NCBI GenBank assembly: GCA_951804985.1
Contig: OX638130.1
Span: 5,504,791 to 5,568,790, forward strand
Source of the DNA: Dryomyza anilis
Taxonomy: Eukaryota > Arthropoda > Insecta > Diptera > Dryomyzidae
Direction: 5' to 3'
DNA: 64,000 bases
The translations under genes were made by a program, and so were the position numbers. How positions within the stretch are numbered: position 1 is the first letter of the stretch; each line of letters opens with the position of its first letter. Below, in pieces: positions 26,301 through 41,300 of this stretch. Below the pieces are notes generated by a model. That model saw only the letters and a program-made list of their open reading frames with translations. It was not told the origin of the DNA and did not search any database.

Positions 26301-29300
26301 TAAACTTGCTGCTTAGCAAAGCGGCAAATGTTGCCAGATTATGTTGTGGCAGAGTTGCCAACCACTGTGTGTGCGTAAAATATACAATTGCTGGAAATTT
26401 TTAAGTTTCGTAATTTTAGTTTTTCCGTAAATCTTATTTATTTTTATAGTGACGAAAAGTGATGCAATGGAAAAATTTTAGCACAATTAATAGAAAAACT
26501 GTGGATGCAAGACAATAGGAAATAACTAGGTCCAATGAAAATCAGCACCTACGAAATATATTCAAATGTATGGAATGGTCATAGAAAAACTCATGTTGAG
26601 TATTCTTTTAATTTAAAAATGTTGGAAATATTTCTCATATTTTTTATAATAAATAATGTAATTTTATGTAATTTTTATAAATCCTGAAGCTGCAAGCAAG
26701 AAAAGACCTCCTATCCGTTAACGTCATCCAATTTATTTACATTTGAAAAAAAAGTAATAATATTAAATGTAACATATTTTGTATTAGTCGCACATGTGCG
26801 AGCTATATGAGGCTATAATGAGTCTCTCATTTTTTTTTTTTCATCATATATGAGGTTCATATGCGCCTCAAACTATTTTTCTCGTACTTGTGCGGGCTAT
26901 ATGAAGCTCAAATGCGACTCACACAATAGATTTTTTGTACGCACACGTGCGACTATATTGATACTCAATTGCGACTCACAAATTTCCCGCACATGTGCGA
27001 GCGTATTGAGCCTCCTATGATGACGCACATTTGGATCATTGTGAGTGCACACATGCGACTTTTTTTCTAAGGTGTGCGCTCACAGTGCGGGCACAATGCG
27101 AGCATTTTGCTATCTGGGAATAATGAACTAATAATGTAAATTTTGTAATAATAAAAATTTGCTTATAATCTTAGTTGGCAACACTGCCCAGTCGACTGAT
27201 GTTCCGACGTGCGATAATCAAATCAAACGAGTGTGCAATTTTAATTGGACGATTTAATTAGAGAACGAACTGAATGTATGACGGACGGACGAACGATAGA
27301 ACGTAAAGTATAAAAGAGGAGGCAGCAAGTAAGGACTTCGCAATGCGTGGACAAGCATATTGACTTAGTTTATAATTAGTTCCAATGGCACATCAGTGGT
27401 GCAGTGGAGAGTGAGAGGAAGTTAGTGAGATCGAGAGTCGTACTGTCGAAAAGAGTAGTGTGCAAGAGAAAAGAGCACAATAAGCAAATTTCAAATATTT
27501 TCACAAGGATTAACAAGAAATTTTGTAATGTGCATGTAGTGGTTGGATATATATATATGTAAATGTGTAAGTTGATGCCTATTTGTATTTGTGTGGGTGT
27601 CTGAATTTTAACGTTAATTGCTAATTAGGATAATAGCTTAAAAGCTCTTAATTTATGAGTGTAAATTTACTGCTGCAAATGTGCAAATTTTCAACAAATA
27701 TTTGAATTTGCAATTAAATTATAGCATATATTAGATAGAAACTAAGCTAATTAAGCGTTTAGCTGGTATTTACATTGAATGCATTATAATTCGCATATGG
27801 TTCTGAGAACCAGCAAAGCTTCTAAAAGTGAAAAAAAAAACAACAAAACAAAACGCACTCTGAACAAGTAATGTCTAAACATTTTTGTAATGTATAATTT
27901 ATGATTTTATGATATTTACAATAATTTTGTTATAATTCCCATATGGTTTACACAAAATTTAACCAACAAATGAACTAGTGATGACCATAAAACTCAAGAA
28001 TCTTCTTCTCGTTCTTGTTCTAGCAGTTTCCCATTTTGTTATAATTCACATATGGTTTTGCTAAATTGTAAAATTAATTTCTAAACTTAAATAATTCACA
28101 TATGGTTTTGCTAAATTGTAAAATTCATTTCAAAACTTAAATTTTATGAATTATATTTTAGAAAAAAAAAATGTGTCGCACATGAAGGTTTCTGCTTTAC
28201 TTCCACAAACAACCAGTCATGCAATTAGCGTAATTTGAATTATAGTAAAATTTTTATGAGCTACACACAGCATCAGGCAGCAGAAAGCACTGAACAGGAG
28301 AGGGAAGACGGAGTTTTGACTGGACTCTTCCCATAAAAGACTGTCCACAAAAAGAGACGCAAAAATATGAAATGTCAAATGAACGCAAATGACAGCTGCA
28401 GCAGCAGCATTGCCATCATTTTTCCACCGCCTTCGTCGTCGTCGCCGTCACCGATGTGTGTGAAGTGCGCGCGATTAGCGGCTAGTATTTTGGCGGGCAT
28501 CCGCCACTGATGGACGCAATCACTTAAAATGCAATAAACAAATTAAAAAGCGCCTGTGCGAGTGTGTGTGGTAGAACGAAAAGTGGATCCTTACATTGCA
28601 TGTGGGTTTTGTTGTACGTGACTTGTAAATGCAGCGCTTTGATAATTTTAATTGCTCAAAGTGCCAAAAAAAAGTGCTGCCCACGCATAGCACTAAAAAG
28701 AACAAATACGAAAAAAAACACAAAACCTTTACCGATCAAAAGGAATTTTTGAGCATTTTAAATGGATACGTTTGGCGGCGGTATATGAAAAGTGTGGAAT
28801 AGCATCGCGCCTAACTAAAATGTCTAACATTCATTTAAAATTAGAGAAAGTAAAGAGTTCTTTATGCACAAAGACAAAGAAAATAAAAAAAAAAATAAAT
28901 AAAAAATTGAAGTTACTAAAAATCAGTGTACAACTGTAAAAGGTGGCAACACTATTTTGCTACTCGTCGCCTCGTCAATGCTTTTGCACTATAACGGCAA
29001 ATGACAAACAGATTTACATGTCACTCAAATGTCATTTACAACAATTTGTGGAATCGTCAAGTGAATGAACAACTGTAAATTGAGCCAATAGAAAAAATGT
29101 AATAAGCTCGATGCAAATTTTTAAGTGTATTTTTTTTATTCAATTCAATATCTAACATTAGAAGTTTTTACTGAAATGCATTTTTATTACTTTATAAACA
29201 ATTTTATATGCATAATATTTAAAATTATTAAATTTACATTCATTTTATTAGAATTCGCATATGCGTTATAGTAGAGCAAATTATTATTGCTTTGGTAAAA

Positions 29301-32300
29301 GAATTGCCGAAGCATATTTTCGGAAGCTTCGTTATAACGATTCCGTTCCAATTGTTTTCAACTCTGTTCTTTCAGATTTATAATCTTTTAAAAACAGAGT
29401 AGCTCGGCGAATGCACTGTTCAGTGAAGAATCAGTCTGCACTGGCTACACTGAACGTACTGCACTGAACTAATAAAAAAAAACCTATTGTCGTTACTATG
29501 TGAACTCCAGGGATGATTTTATAAAAATACCGCGTGGCGTTCAAAGTCTTTGCTAAAATAAAAACATTACTTTGTGCTTGGTAGACCTTTCCATTCGTCC
29601 AAAACTAATAAAAAATAAGTGTTTCCTTAATTTTGTCGATCATGATTGTCGACTTCATAGATGACACATGAAATTCATACATGAATTACTTTTTTCCTCA
29701 TGAGATTCTCACAATATTCCACAAAAGAAAATTCTCACAAATTATCTCAAATTCTTACACAATTCTTAAAAATTCCCATTGTAATACCATTTCTCTCCGT
29801 ACCTCAAATGGTCACAATTCCTCGTTCATTTTTATTTATAAAATTTTCTATAGGGTCTCTTTGCATAACGGTAAGTGTCGCTTTATAATTTTGCAAAAAG
29901 CCCGCCGCTTATTAATGTTGACCGTCAATTATGTTTTAATTGTCATAAAAGGTTTGTAAGCGCCCCAACACACAAACACCAACATATAGAGAGAGTGACA
30001 GATGATTTTACTCATATGCTTTGCGGGAATTGATGGAGGAAGCTCGGAGTTAATCCAACTGGGAACTGGAAAAGTTGAACTATTGTTACAACAAAGATCA
30101 GCAAAGTGGTTGAAAGGAATCATATATAGTGTGGGTAACTTTTCTACAGCGAACAAAATACTGCATTCAAAATAAAGAAAAATGCCTTTAAAATAAACAT
30201 ATGTACTTGATTTAAGACAAAAAGCTAATGTATTGGTTTTTACTACATTGATGTAGTTGTTTTTGTATGGAAAACAAACTATATCAACATATTGCATTTT
30301 ACTACATTTGTATTGAAAACAACGACATTTTATATTTATGTTAAAGACCAGAATATGAAGAAAATTACTACATATGCATTTATTTTTATTATATTCTATA
30401 TTTATTTATTTAACTTTTTAGATATACTCTTACTCAACTTGGATAGAACAACTAACAAAGAACTTCAATTATATGTCGTGATCCAACTCTGCTTAAACGA
30501 TTTCAAAATCCCTGAATTTGAGAATCAGCTTCTTTTTAGCTTTCATACATAATAAGCTGTTTTTCAGTATTTTAATTCCGTTTAATCAAAAGAAAAACTT
30601 AATCATACGAATTACAGATGATTTAAAAATCTGTTAAAATTGTTTTTACAACCCTGGATTTAAGCAACAGCTGATTTTCAACTGTCATACATAATCAGCT
30701 GTTACTTTTGTTCAGTGTTGCCACTATTTTATTTTACCATGGAAATAATCATCGAAACCAATTGAAATTACGACAAAAGAACACGCGTTTCTGTGGTCAA
30801 TTTCAACGCAAAATGAATATAGTAAATGATAAAAGGAAAAATATATAAATGGAAAGAGGCAACATGATACAGAACAAATCCGTGATTACAAATAAATTGA
30901 AGCGACAGCAAGTTCTCCTCTGGCGTAATTCGTCAATTTACGAGTGATACAACGTAAGTGGACCAGGGTGAAACCAAAAAACCATGACAATTATCCAGGT
31001 GGAAACATGCTACAAAAGTGTTTAAAAAGAATCTGAGGACATAAAACATGGGATTGAGGAACAAACAAGAGAGGGTGTATAAGACATGGAAAAAAGATAA
31101 AAAAAATCAAGTGATAAATAAAAAATGAAGTGAATCGCATACAGAAGAAGTGGAAATGCTGCAGTTTTTTGTGCTCACCATCATCAACATCATTGGTATC
31201 AATGATGCAATTATTATTTATTAAAGAGTTGGAGTATGGCAAAAGTAGAGTAGTGGGGATACATAGAGAGTGAGTAAAATCGGTTGCTCCAAGCGAAGGT
31301 GAAGGGTTATACATGCTGCATTTGTAAATATTGAAATTTTATGCAATATAATTTATTTACTATTTTAATTAATTTTTACACATGATTGAAATTAAATTGA
31401 AATTTGCTGGCAATGCGGCTTTTATTTCAAGTGGTATGCGTCGGGTGTATTGGGTGGCAACGCTGTTGCAAAATATTGTAAAAATATTGCATGGCAAAAA
31501 TATAAGAAATATTTAATCAATTTATTAAACAGAGCGGAGGAGCACTGTCAATAAAATTAATGCGATTTGTAGTGCAATCATAAAAAGAAATTTATTAATT
31601 GTTTATAATATTAAAGCGTTTCAAATTAATTTTAATCTTACAGATTTAAATGAAATTTTAGTTGGAACTGCTTTCAAAAATATTTCAACTGCTTTAATTC
31701 AATTTCAACTGTTTTCAATCAATCTAAAGATTAAGTATTGAACTATTTTAAATATAGTCAATCAATTTAAGGTAAATTAAATGAATCTCTACTTTAGTCA
31801 ACACATTTCATATGCATTCAGTCAATTCCAACAACGTTCAATTAATTTCAACTACTTTTAAACAATTTAAATAAAAATATATTAACTAGTTTCAATCAAG
31901 CTAAACCTTATTTAACATCTTTAAGTCTTTAATAAAAACATTTCAACTGAACTCATCTCTGCTTCAACTGCTTTCAATAACACCTGAATATTTTTAATTA
32001 ACTCATGTTTATTTGCATGAACTGCTGATTGAACCAACTCCGCCGCAGAGGCATCCACATCGACTTTGACGTCGAGCAGTTAATTAAATTAAATTTTTCC
32101 CCAAAAATATTCGGGTCGTTCGTATATCGGCCGCAAAATTGATTTCAGCTAATTTACAACTAAGCTTTTTTTTATTTTTGGTAATCTCTAACTGCATCTC
32201 AATCGTTCAACCGCATTAGCTTTCAACTCCCCACAACGAATTTCACCTTTATCTCTTTTTATACTCTTCCACAATCACACTCTCTATCATTCTCTGACAT

Positions 32301-35300
32301 ACTGTCACCCGAAAAATGGGTTGCCACACAAAACGAAATCACTTTTCGATCGGTAATTAAAAACAACTCAAGCTGATAAAAATCACACAAAAACCCCACA
32401 AATAGAAAAACTAAAAAAAACAGAAAAAAGTCACAAAATATGACAAATTGACAGGCAAAAACAACAAGAAGGCGGCATGCAGCGCAAGCATGAGACATAC
32501 AGCAATGAGAGCGAATGTGAACATCAGAGGAAGGAGGACAACATGTAACCGACAAACATGGAGCGCACAAAAGAAAACACAAATCAATTATGACAATTGA
32601 AAGGAATTACGACGAGAGCTTTCAGTCGAATTCAACCGATGTGGATGATGAGAATAACGATGATGATGACGTTGAGCACAACTGTCAGTCAATAAAAAAC
32701 CCCAGCAGGAAATGATAACTTGAACGACAGCGTCAATGATATGTCATGCATGAGATGAGGTGAAGATTTATGTAATTGATGTAATCAATACTTTGCAGAA
32801 TGAAAATTCTATCGGTCAGCGTTGCTTCTGACTTAACATACGTTTGTATATTTTAGGAATGAATAATTAAAATTACCATTGAGTTTAGTTGAAATTGTCA
32901 TCATTAATGATGTATCACAGACATTTATAACTCCTTTATTGACGACCATGCCTACGCAAATTACAAAAATATCCTTGACATTGCCGTTCATCGTTGAATG
33001 CGCTATAGTTGACATGTCTGACATCATCATACATGACATATAGAACATTTACTTGAATATGTCATCAATACTTTTCTGTCCTGACATACAGCAACCATTG
33101 AGGTCTGATTAATGCCAATTCCCACTGGGACTATATGAGTATCTGTGGTATGGCGCGTACATCAAAAAGGGGTGGCAACATGGCTTGACAGCAGTAACAA
33201 CAACAGCAATAAAAACGTTTAAACAAACACAGCAAAAAATATGTAAACAAAGTAAACCAAACGTCATCAAAAAGGATTTAAGTTATGAAAAGCCAACTGA
33301 GGATTTAAAAGAAACCAAATGGTAAATAAAAGGTTGGTTGCCAGTTGGGGAGGATTGCTGTATTGCACAATAACCACGTGAGTAGCAAAGAGCAAAAATG
33401 ATGATGAGTTGAAGCGAAAAAAAGAGTAACGCAAATTTATATTTTAAAATTTCAAAAAAAGTTTACTTTTAAATAATAAATGATTAATTTTAAGAGTTTA
33501 CCAAAAACGAATATAAAAATATTAATTTTTTTCAATATTTTGTTAAAATGTTATTTGTATTTTGAATTTTTTACTTTAATTAAGTCCTATTTTTAAAAAT
33601 AAGTTAACATTAAAAAATAATGTGTTCAAATCTATGGTTTAAATGCTGCGAAAAAAACTGAATAACAAAATTGACTGTTATTTGTTTACAAAAGAGAGCA
33701 CGCGCCAAATGTACACAAGAGAGACGCCAAATCACACAGTGTTGCCAGACATTTTGTAATCTGTTTTGTCACATTTTTGGTGGAACAATGTTGTATGTTT
33801 CTAGTTTTATTTATTTTTTTATTTCAATATAAACATAAAATGTTTTAGCTATTCATGAAAATCAAGCCGTTTAAGTTGTGGATGGAATCCCAGTATTCTG
33901 AGCCTCATGTTGCCTCGAATCATTTTTAAATAAATTTCGTATTTAGTTGTTTTGAAGAAGTAACTTAGAATTATCGGTTCGAAATGTGTAATTTATTAAA
34001 ATATTAAAAGGGGATTCATATATACCTATAAATCTCGTAAACTCATGGAAACTTCGTAAATAGTAGAAATTTACGCAAAATTTGTATGAGAATATTTTAC
34101 GTGAAATATTTATTTGTCGATTTTCATGTGGAAATAAAATTTCATAAACATTTTGCTCTATCTTTTCGTTAGTTATAAATAAAGCATTTTTTGTAGTAAA
34201 TATGTGTTTATTAAAATGTGTTGTGTAGTGATAATATACGATTTATTTAAAAATCCCAATCAAATTTTTTATAGGTGGCAACACCTGCATTGCATTCATA
34301 AATCTGTACAAAACGACAACCCTGATTCGCTGATTTGTTCGTGGTGGCCGCGAATGATGAGCAGAACGACGAAGCTGTGGACGCGAATTTAAATGCGGAT
34401 GCAAAGCACGATGATGATGAGGATAATAATGATGCTGATTGTGGTCTTTGCTGGATTTTTAACAACAACAAGAACAATTACAACAAAAATGTACGAGTGA
34501 CAGGATTCGTATGCTTTCGGTTGTGTGCGTATGTGTGTGTCTGTCTGTCTCTCTGTCCAAAGGACACTCAATGCAGGCAATTAAACAACATCCGAATCCG
34601 AGCCTGTCGACCAACCGACCGACCGACCAAACGGTCGACTGATGGGTGGCGTTGGGTCGCAGTTGGGCGGCAGGATGAAAGCACAGCGGCGGCGACAGGA
34701 TCTAGTGAAAAACGCTATAAATACGTGGCAGACAGCACGAACGAAATTCAGTCTTAATCGAGTTATTAACGAGCGCACATCGGCAGGAGTCAAGGACGCG
34801 CAACGAGCGACAACGTGCGGGCCAAAGGATGCGAAATGGATTAAAATGCATAAAATTTATAAAAACCCATAAAATTAAAAAAAATATATATATAAAGTGT
34901 ATCAAACCACAAGAATTTAAAAAAGAATTTAAATTAATCAATTTTATAAACTCAAACAAAATTTTCAATATGCAAAAGAATATATTTAATTAATGTAAAT
35001 TGAATAAAATTTTATAAACAGAATTAAGAAATTAAATTTCAAAAAAAATTTTATAAAAATCAAAAAAGATATTGAATAATAAAAATTCGAATTAAAATAA
35101 TATTTTGCAACTTAAAAGAAAATCACAAAAATAATTTTAAATTAACATTAAATTCTAAAAAAATCCAACGAAACACAAGAATATCTTCAAAAATAAATTA
35201 AAAGCTTTTGAAATAAAATATATGGAAATAACTTTTTAAAATATATTTAAAAATGTGTTCACAAAAATAATTTTAAATAAATTAAAAATTGCAAAAATCA

Positions 35301-38300
35301 AAATTTTAAAAGAATAAAAGAAATCAGAAAAATCTAGGTAAATAAAAAAAAACAAAAACTTTAAAAAAATATATTGAAAAATGTGGCTACCAAATGCTTT
35401 AAATTAAAGAATTTTTAATAAATTTAAATTTGTAAAAAATTAAAAACTATTTTTTCTAATAAAAATAAATTTTATAAATTTAAGAAAAGCTCATTAAAAA
35501 ACAATATTATAAATAAAATTAAAAATATATATCATTCAAAATTAAATAAAGTATTTTAAATAAAAAATAAATTAAAAATAAAAAAATATGTTTTCTATAA
35601 ATCACAAAACTCTTCGAACACACATTTAAAGCATATTAAATTAACACACAATTTTTAAAATAATACAAAAAAAAATATAACAAAAATAAAGTTTAATAAA
35701 TGCGAAGAACATCTTGAAAAATTGAATTAAATCATTTTGAATTAATATAAATTTCTTCAAATTTAAAAAAGCGCATTTTGACTTAGTATAAAATTCTTGA
35801 AAATTGCAAAAAGCGCATTTTGTATTAATTCTTCAAAAATAAAAATTCTAATTAAAAATAAAATTTGTGAATTAAAAGAAAATCTTAATTTAACTAAAAC
35901 ATTTTAAAATTCTCAAAAAAAAAATAAAAAAATTAAAATAATTTTTGATAAAGAATGAATAAAACATTTATAAAACATTAATAAAACATCAAAAATCTGT
36001 TCAAAGCAACGAGTAAAATGTTCACCAACTGGTTGACCAACTCGGTGCCAACAAAACCCGCAACATCTTCTACTGCTGTTGGCAACGCGAACAGCGGCAG
36101 TTTAACAGAAACGTCAACTGCTACAGCTGCTGTTGTTGCCAAATACATGTCACCAACTGTTGCCACACCAGGCGGCGGTCCAAACGCTGCGTCTACATCG
36201 TCCGCCGCCGCCGCCAGTCTTTTATCAACGCCGCCTGATGTTATACTCGAAGTGGGCCCGTCGCCCAACTCGGTGCGTTTTGTGGCACATAGTATTGTGC
36301 TCGGCATGCATAGCGGTTACTTGCGCTCCGCCATACGTTTAGACGAACAGCAGCTGCTCGGCGTTAGTGTCGGCGGCGGTGGCGAACAAGCGGCGAATGT
36401 ATCGTCGTCGTTGACAGGTGCTGCCGCCGATTTTGTGCTCTATTTGGGCAATGTAACGGCAGAACAGTTTGCACCGTTGCTTACCTACATGTACACCGGC
36501 TACTTGGAGCTGACGGTGGAGAATATATTTGGGGTGCTGCTTGCGACGCATGTGCTGCATATGCCGCGCGCGCTCGAAATTTGTCGGTGGGTGCAAAAGA
36601 ATGATTGGCAATTTCAAAATAATTTTATTGTTTGTAAATTAATAAATTTTCATTGATAAATTAAATAAAAATTCATTGAAAATTAAAAAAATATTTTATT
36701 TTAGTAATTTCCTCGCTCGCGCTCAATCTGAGGGTTATTTGGGCAGTAGCGGTATCAACACTGCTACCAGCAACGTCAAAATCATACGCCCCATACCGAG
36801 CAAAGCAGCGTTGCCAACGTTTGGCTTCATAGCGCCGCCCATGACGCATCACCTGTCAGCGGCGGAACTGTCATACAAAACGGCGTTACAGCAGCAGCAA
36901 TCACTTTGTATGCCAACGTACCAGCAACAGGCATTGCCAACCACAATGTCAACTTGCAACGCAACAACTGCAAATGTCATTGACGACAACGACTCGGACG
37001 AGCTTGAAGTCTTTATCGATAGCAACGATGACGCCGCGGCGGCATCACCCGATATCGATTGCAACATAAGCGTCGCCTCCTCCTCTCTGAAAGATGTGGA
37101 AGTAGGCGATGAAAAAGATCTAATTGTTGATGTGACAACAGCAGAACAACAGCTGTCAAAATTATCAAAATCACAACTGTCAAAGTCACAGCTGTTAAAA
37201 GCACAGCTGTCAAATGTTGAGCTAACCAAAGCTGAGCACTCCAAGCCGCAGCGAAAATCGCAGAAACGCGAAAAACTGCGCCAGCGCCGCAGCGACAACA
37301 GACAGCGACACAAATCACCTGGCGTCGCAGCCAGTGGGCTACAGGTAGCAAAAGCGCCAATACTCGCTAGCGAGCTGGACGTTGTCGAGCGCACGGTGAC
37401 AGCGGTGCCATCCGTTGCAGCATCCGCCGCCGTCGCTACTAATGGCGAACGTCCCAAATTTATTGTTGACGTTGCCAGCTGCGATGGACCGGTGCGCTTT
37501 CGACGCATACTCAATACCGCATATGGGCATAAACCGTTGGAGGGTGCCGCCGCGGCTTCATATACGGCGTCAGCGTTGCCGCCGCCGCTGGAGCGCACGC
37601 CGCAAAGTGTTTCGCTGTCATTTCATCAGCAAATGGCAAAGACAATCAGTCAGCAGCGACAGCTGCAACACGCCGCCGAGGAGTCATCGGAGAATAGCGA
37701 GCAGTCGAGTGGTAGTGGCGGCGCAGGCAATCATAAAAGTGGCAACAAATCAGGCGGCGCTGCAAACAATGGCGAAATTTATGTTTGCGTCTACTGTAAA
37801 CACAGCTTCAAGTCACAGTATTGCTATCAAAAACATGCAAAGCGTCATTTGAATCCGTTGTCATTGGAAGCAAGCGGCGGTGTTGCGTGCAACAGTCGCA
37901 GTGGAGCCAGTAATAAATCTAAAGAAGGCGATGCAGCCGCCGCCATTTTAAGACAATCGTCAGTTGCGGCAACGGCGGCTGCTGCGTCAACATCTGTCGC
38001 ATATCAGACGTCGTCCGCTGCAGAGCAGCTGCGTCGGGAGGTGCGTCCGCTGGACATGAATGTGCAGTATTATCCATGCAAAACGTGCGGCAGCAAGTTT
38101 CCGAGCTACTACTTTGTGCATAAGCATCGCAAGCTCTGCCACGCAGACGAGGAGGCACAGGAGGCAGAGAGTAGAAGAACAGGGGCAAGCGGAGGTGGAG
38201 GAAATGGAGGTGGTGCTATCGCCTCAGGAGGAGGTGCTGGCACCGCGGACGCAGTAGAAAGTGGCGCCACAGCAGTCATCACACAGAAAAAGAGCGAATA

Positions 38301-41300
38301 GTCTACATTATGCACGAATTTAAATCATATATCGAATTTATAAAATATTTATGCAATAAAATTGTAATTTTAAAATAAATTTATGAAATGTTTTTTAAGT
38401 AGCCGATGCTTTGAAAGAAATACTTGTTATTAAGAATAAAAACTAATTAAATTGTGGAAGATATGCTTAAGAAGCTAGTAAGAATATATGATATATACAC
38501 CTAGAAAAAATCTTATTAAAATTGGTCAATAGGACAGTTATTGATTCAATAGTAAACAAAAAAATAAATATTTTCATATAAACACAAAAACAATTTAATA
38601 GTATTTTGTAGTATTTAATGGCATTTTTTACCTATTAAAATAATAGTTTATCCTATTGACTAATTTTAATAGCGAAAAACTATTGATTTTATAGTATTTT
38701 TTCTGAGTGTAGGATCCGAATAATGTAGTAAAGACATTTAAGAAACTCTAATGACACTGAAAAATGAGTCTCTAGAATATAAAAAATCAATTCTAATTAA
38801 AAATCTAGATTTGAATTACTGCAGACAATTTAAAGATGCTGCTAAAAATAGTTGAGAAAACAGCTTTCAAATCCCTCTAAATATCTTAAAATCTATTTAG
38901 AACCTATGAATATAAAATAAAATCTAAATTTAAAATTAAAAAACTTAAAAAGAACATTATAAAATCCTATGACAACTCTAACGTATCAGAACCACTACCT
39001 TTCTTTTTTTTATTACCTTTTAAAAGTAATTTTAATATTATTTCTGATTTTTTAAAAATCTGATTTATGGTTTTTTTTAAACCATGTTTATGAAAATTTA
39101 AATTTCATTTATGATTTTTGATACTATATTTGAGCTCTTTATGATCCTTTAAAACTCTTTATTTACTTTGAAGTCTTTTAATTTCAAACCTAAGTCTTGA
39201 TATTTAAAATCCATGATATTTAAATCTCAATAATAAACCTCAATAAACTAAATTAATAACTTTTTTAATCTTATAAATCTTATTTTTGATCTTTCAAATG
39301 TTATTTGTGATCTTTTAAATTTCACTTTTTAAAACCTTTATAATTTTAGGATCTTTTAAACCTCAACCAGGATCTTTTTAAACTTAAAGCCTCATTTGTG
39401 ATGTTTTTATATTTTAAATAATATTTATGGCAAATTAAAAAAATAAAGCTGAGCTTTAAACAATTAATAGGACCTTTTGAACACACATTTATGCTATTGC
39501 AAACCGATTTTTAAATCTTTTCAACATTCTAGCAGAATGTATATTACGTATTATTTACGCTTAACATGTAATATGCACATTAACCTTTAAAAGTGTAGAG
39601 TTACCTTTAAATATATTTTTCCATTTCATTACAACTAACTTAATTCTTACGTTCACATGTTTGAAACACTTATATAGTTGTCTCGCTTTTACTTATTACT
39701 TGTTCTTGACTCTTTATTTTCAAATCATATAAATCAACGACATTCGTCAAACATTGTTCATTCAACGTTGACGACCGGTGGCGAGCAATCAAAGAAATCT
39801 ACGCAAAAATTTTAATTATTTAAGTGAAACCATAAATGTTAAAAACAAATAAGAACCCACGAACTTAATAAAAACCACAATATATTTAATATTAACAATA
39901 AAAATGTCTACAACATTTAATATTTTTTTATGATGTTTTTAAATCTCATTTACTTTTAAAATCATTTCTGACTTTTTCAAGCTTATTTATAATATTTTCA
40001 ACCTATTTTATGTTAATTTTTAAACCACATTTATCATCTTCCGTGTCCGTTTTGTGACTTTTTCAACGTAATTGATGGACTGGGGCTAACAACATCTTTT
40101 CATAGAAACATTTTTTTCTATACCGCGCTACCTCTCGGCAGTAAATGGCAAACCTACGAGAGTAAAACATTGCCTATGAAAAGCTCTCACCCGCTGTTCG
40201 GATTCGGCAATAAACTGTAGGTCCCACCACTTTCAGTACAAATATAACACGCACAGCTCAAAATGGTGAGAGAGCTCGGCCTAAGTTCTGATAGGACTGT
40301 AGTGCCAAACTATTATTATTATAATTGATATTCTTTAAAAGCTTTTTGTGAACTTTAACCCTTTTAATCACATGTATGCAAATAAAATTTCATTTATGGT
40401 CTTTTTAAATCTTTCTGTGATATTTTTTTTACTACATTATTCTTTTAAACTACATTATTCTGCATTTATAATCATTTAAATAACATTTTCAACCAAATTG
40501 CTGAACTTTAAATATTAATTGCAATATTTTAAAATACATTTATGCTAATTAAAATCCAATTCTTAAACCTTTTTGAACATTTAATACTCTTTAATAACTT
40601 TTTTAAGATCATACAGATCTTTTGAAATGAATTTTAAAATTTTTAAACTCATTTGTGGCTTTTTAAAACTTATTTATGATATTTTAAACCTATTTTTTAT
40701 GTTTAAAACTCGTTTATAATATTTTAAACCTATTTTTTCATGTTCAAAACTCATTTATAAACTTTTAAACTAATTTTATGATCTTTTATACCGCATTTAT
40801 GATCTCCTTATCCTCATTTACAATATGTTAAACCTCATTTATTGTCTTTCCAAACGTTTTTATGGATTTTTGAATTTGATTAATGTTATTTAAAACCTTT
40901 TTATAAACTTTGAAACCTCATTAAGACCCTTTAAATCTAATTTATAATTTTTTCATCACAATTCTAACTATTTGTTAAACACTGTATCGAGTTTTATATG
41001 CCGTTAAAAATAGTTTTTTTTAAATATCACTTCAAAGCTTTTTTTATCAGTAGTAAACACTTCATTGAAATTAATTGACAATTGTTCGTAATATTGCTTT
41101 AGTTGTTGGTGAAATTTTAATTTTAAATGTATTAAATTAAAATATGAAAAAAAAATACAAACAAAAAAAAATAATTTAATCGAATTTAATTAACTCGCTG
41201 GGGAGATACACTGCAACACAACTGCTTTTCATAGCGACCCCAGCCCTCAACCTGTCGAAAAACACACACAGAAAAAAACTCTTTCCTTTCGCTGCAGGCG

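Noticed and set aside
34335..34757. 140-aa plus-strand frame beginning Met-Phe-Val-Val
   Set aside because: No domain, low-complexity Asp/Asn start then Cys/Val-rich sequence; it overlaps the likely promoter island.
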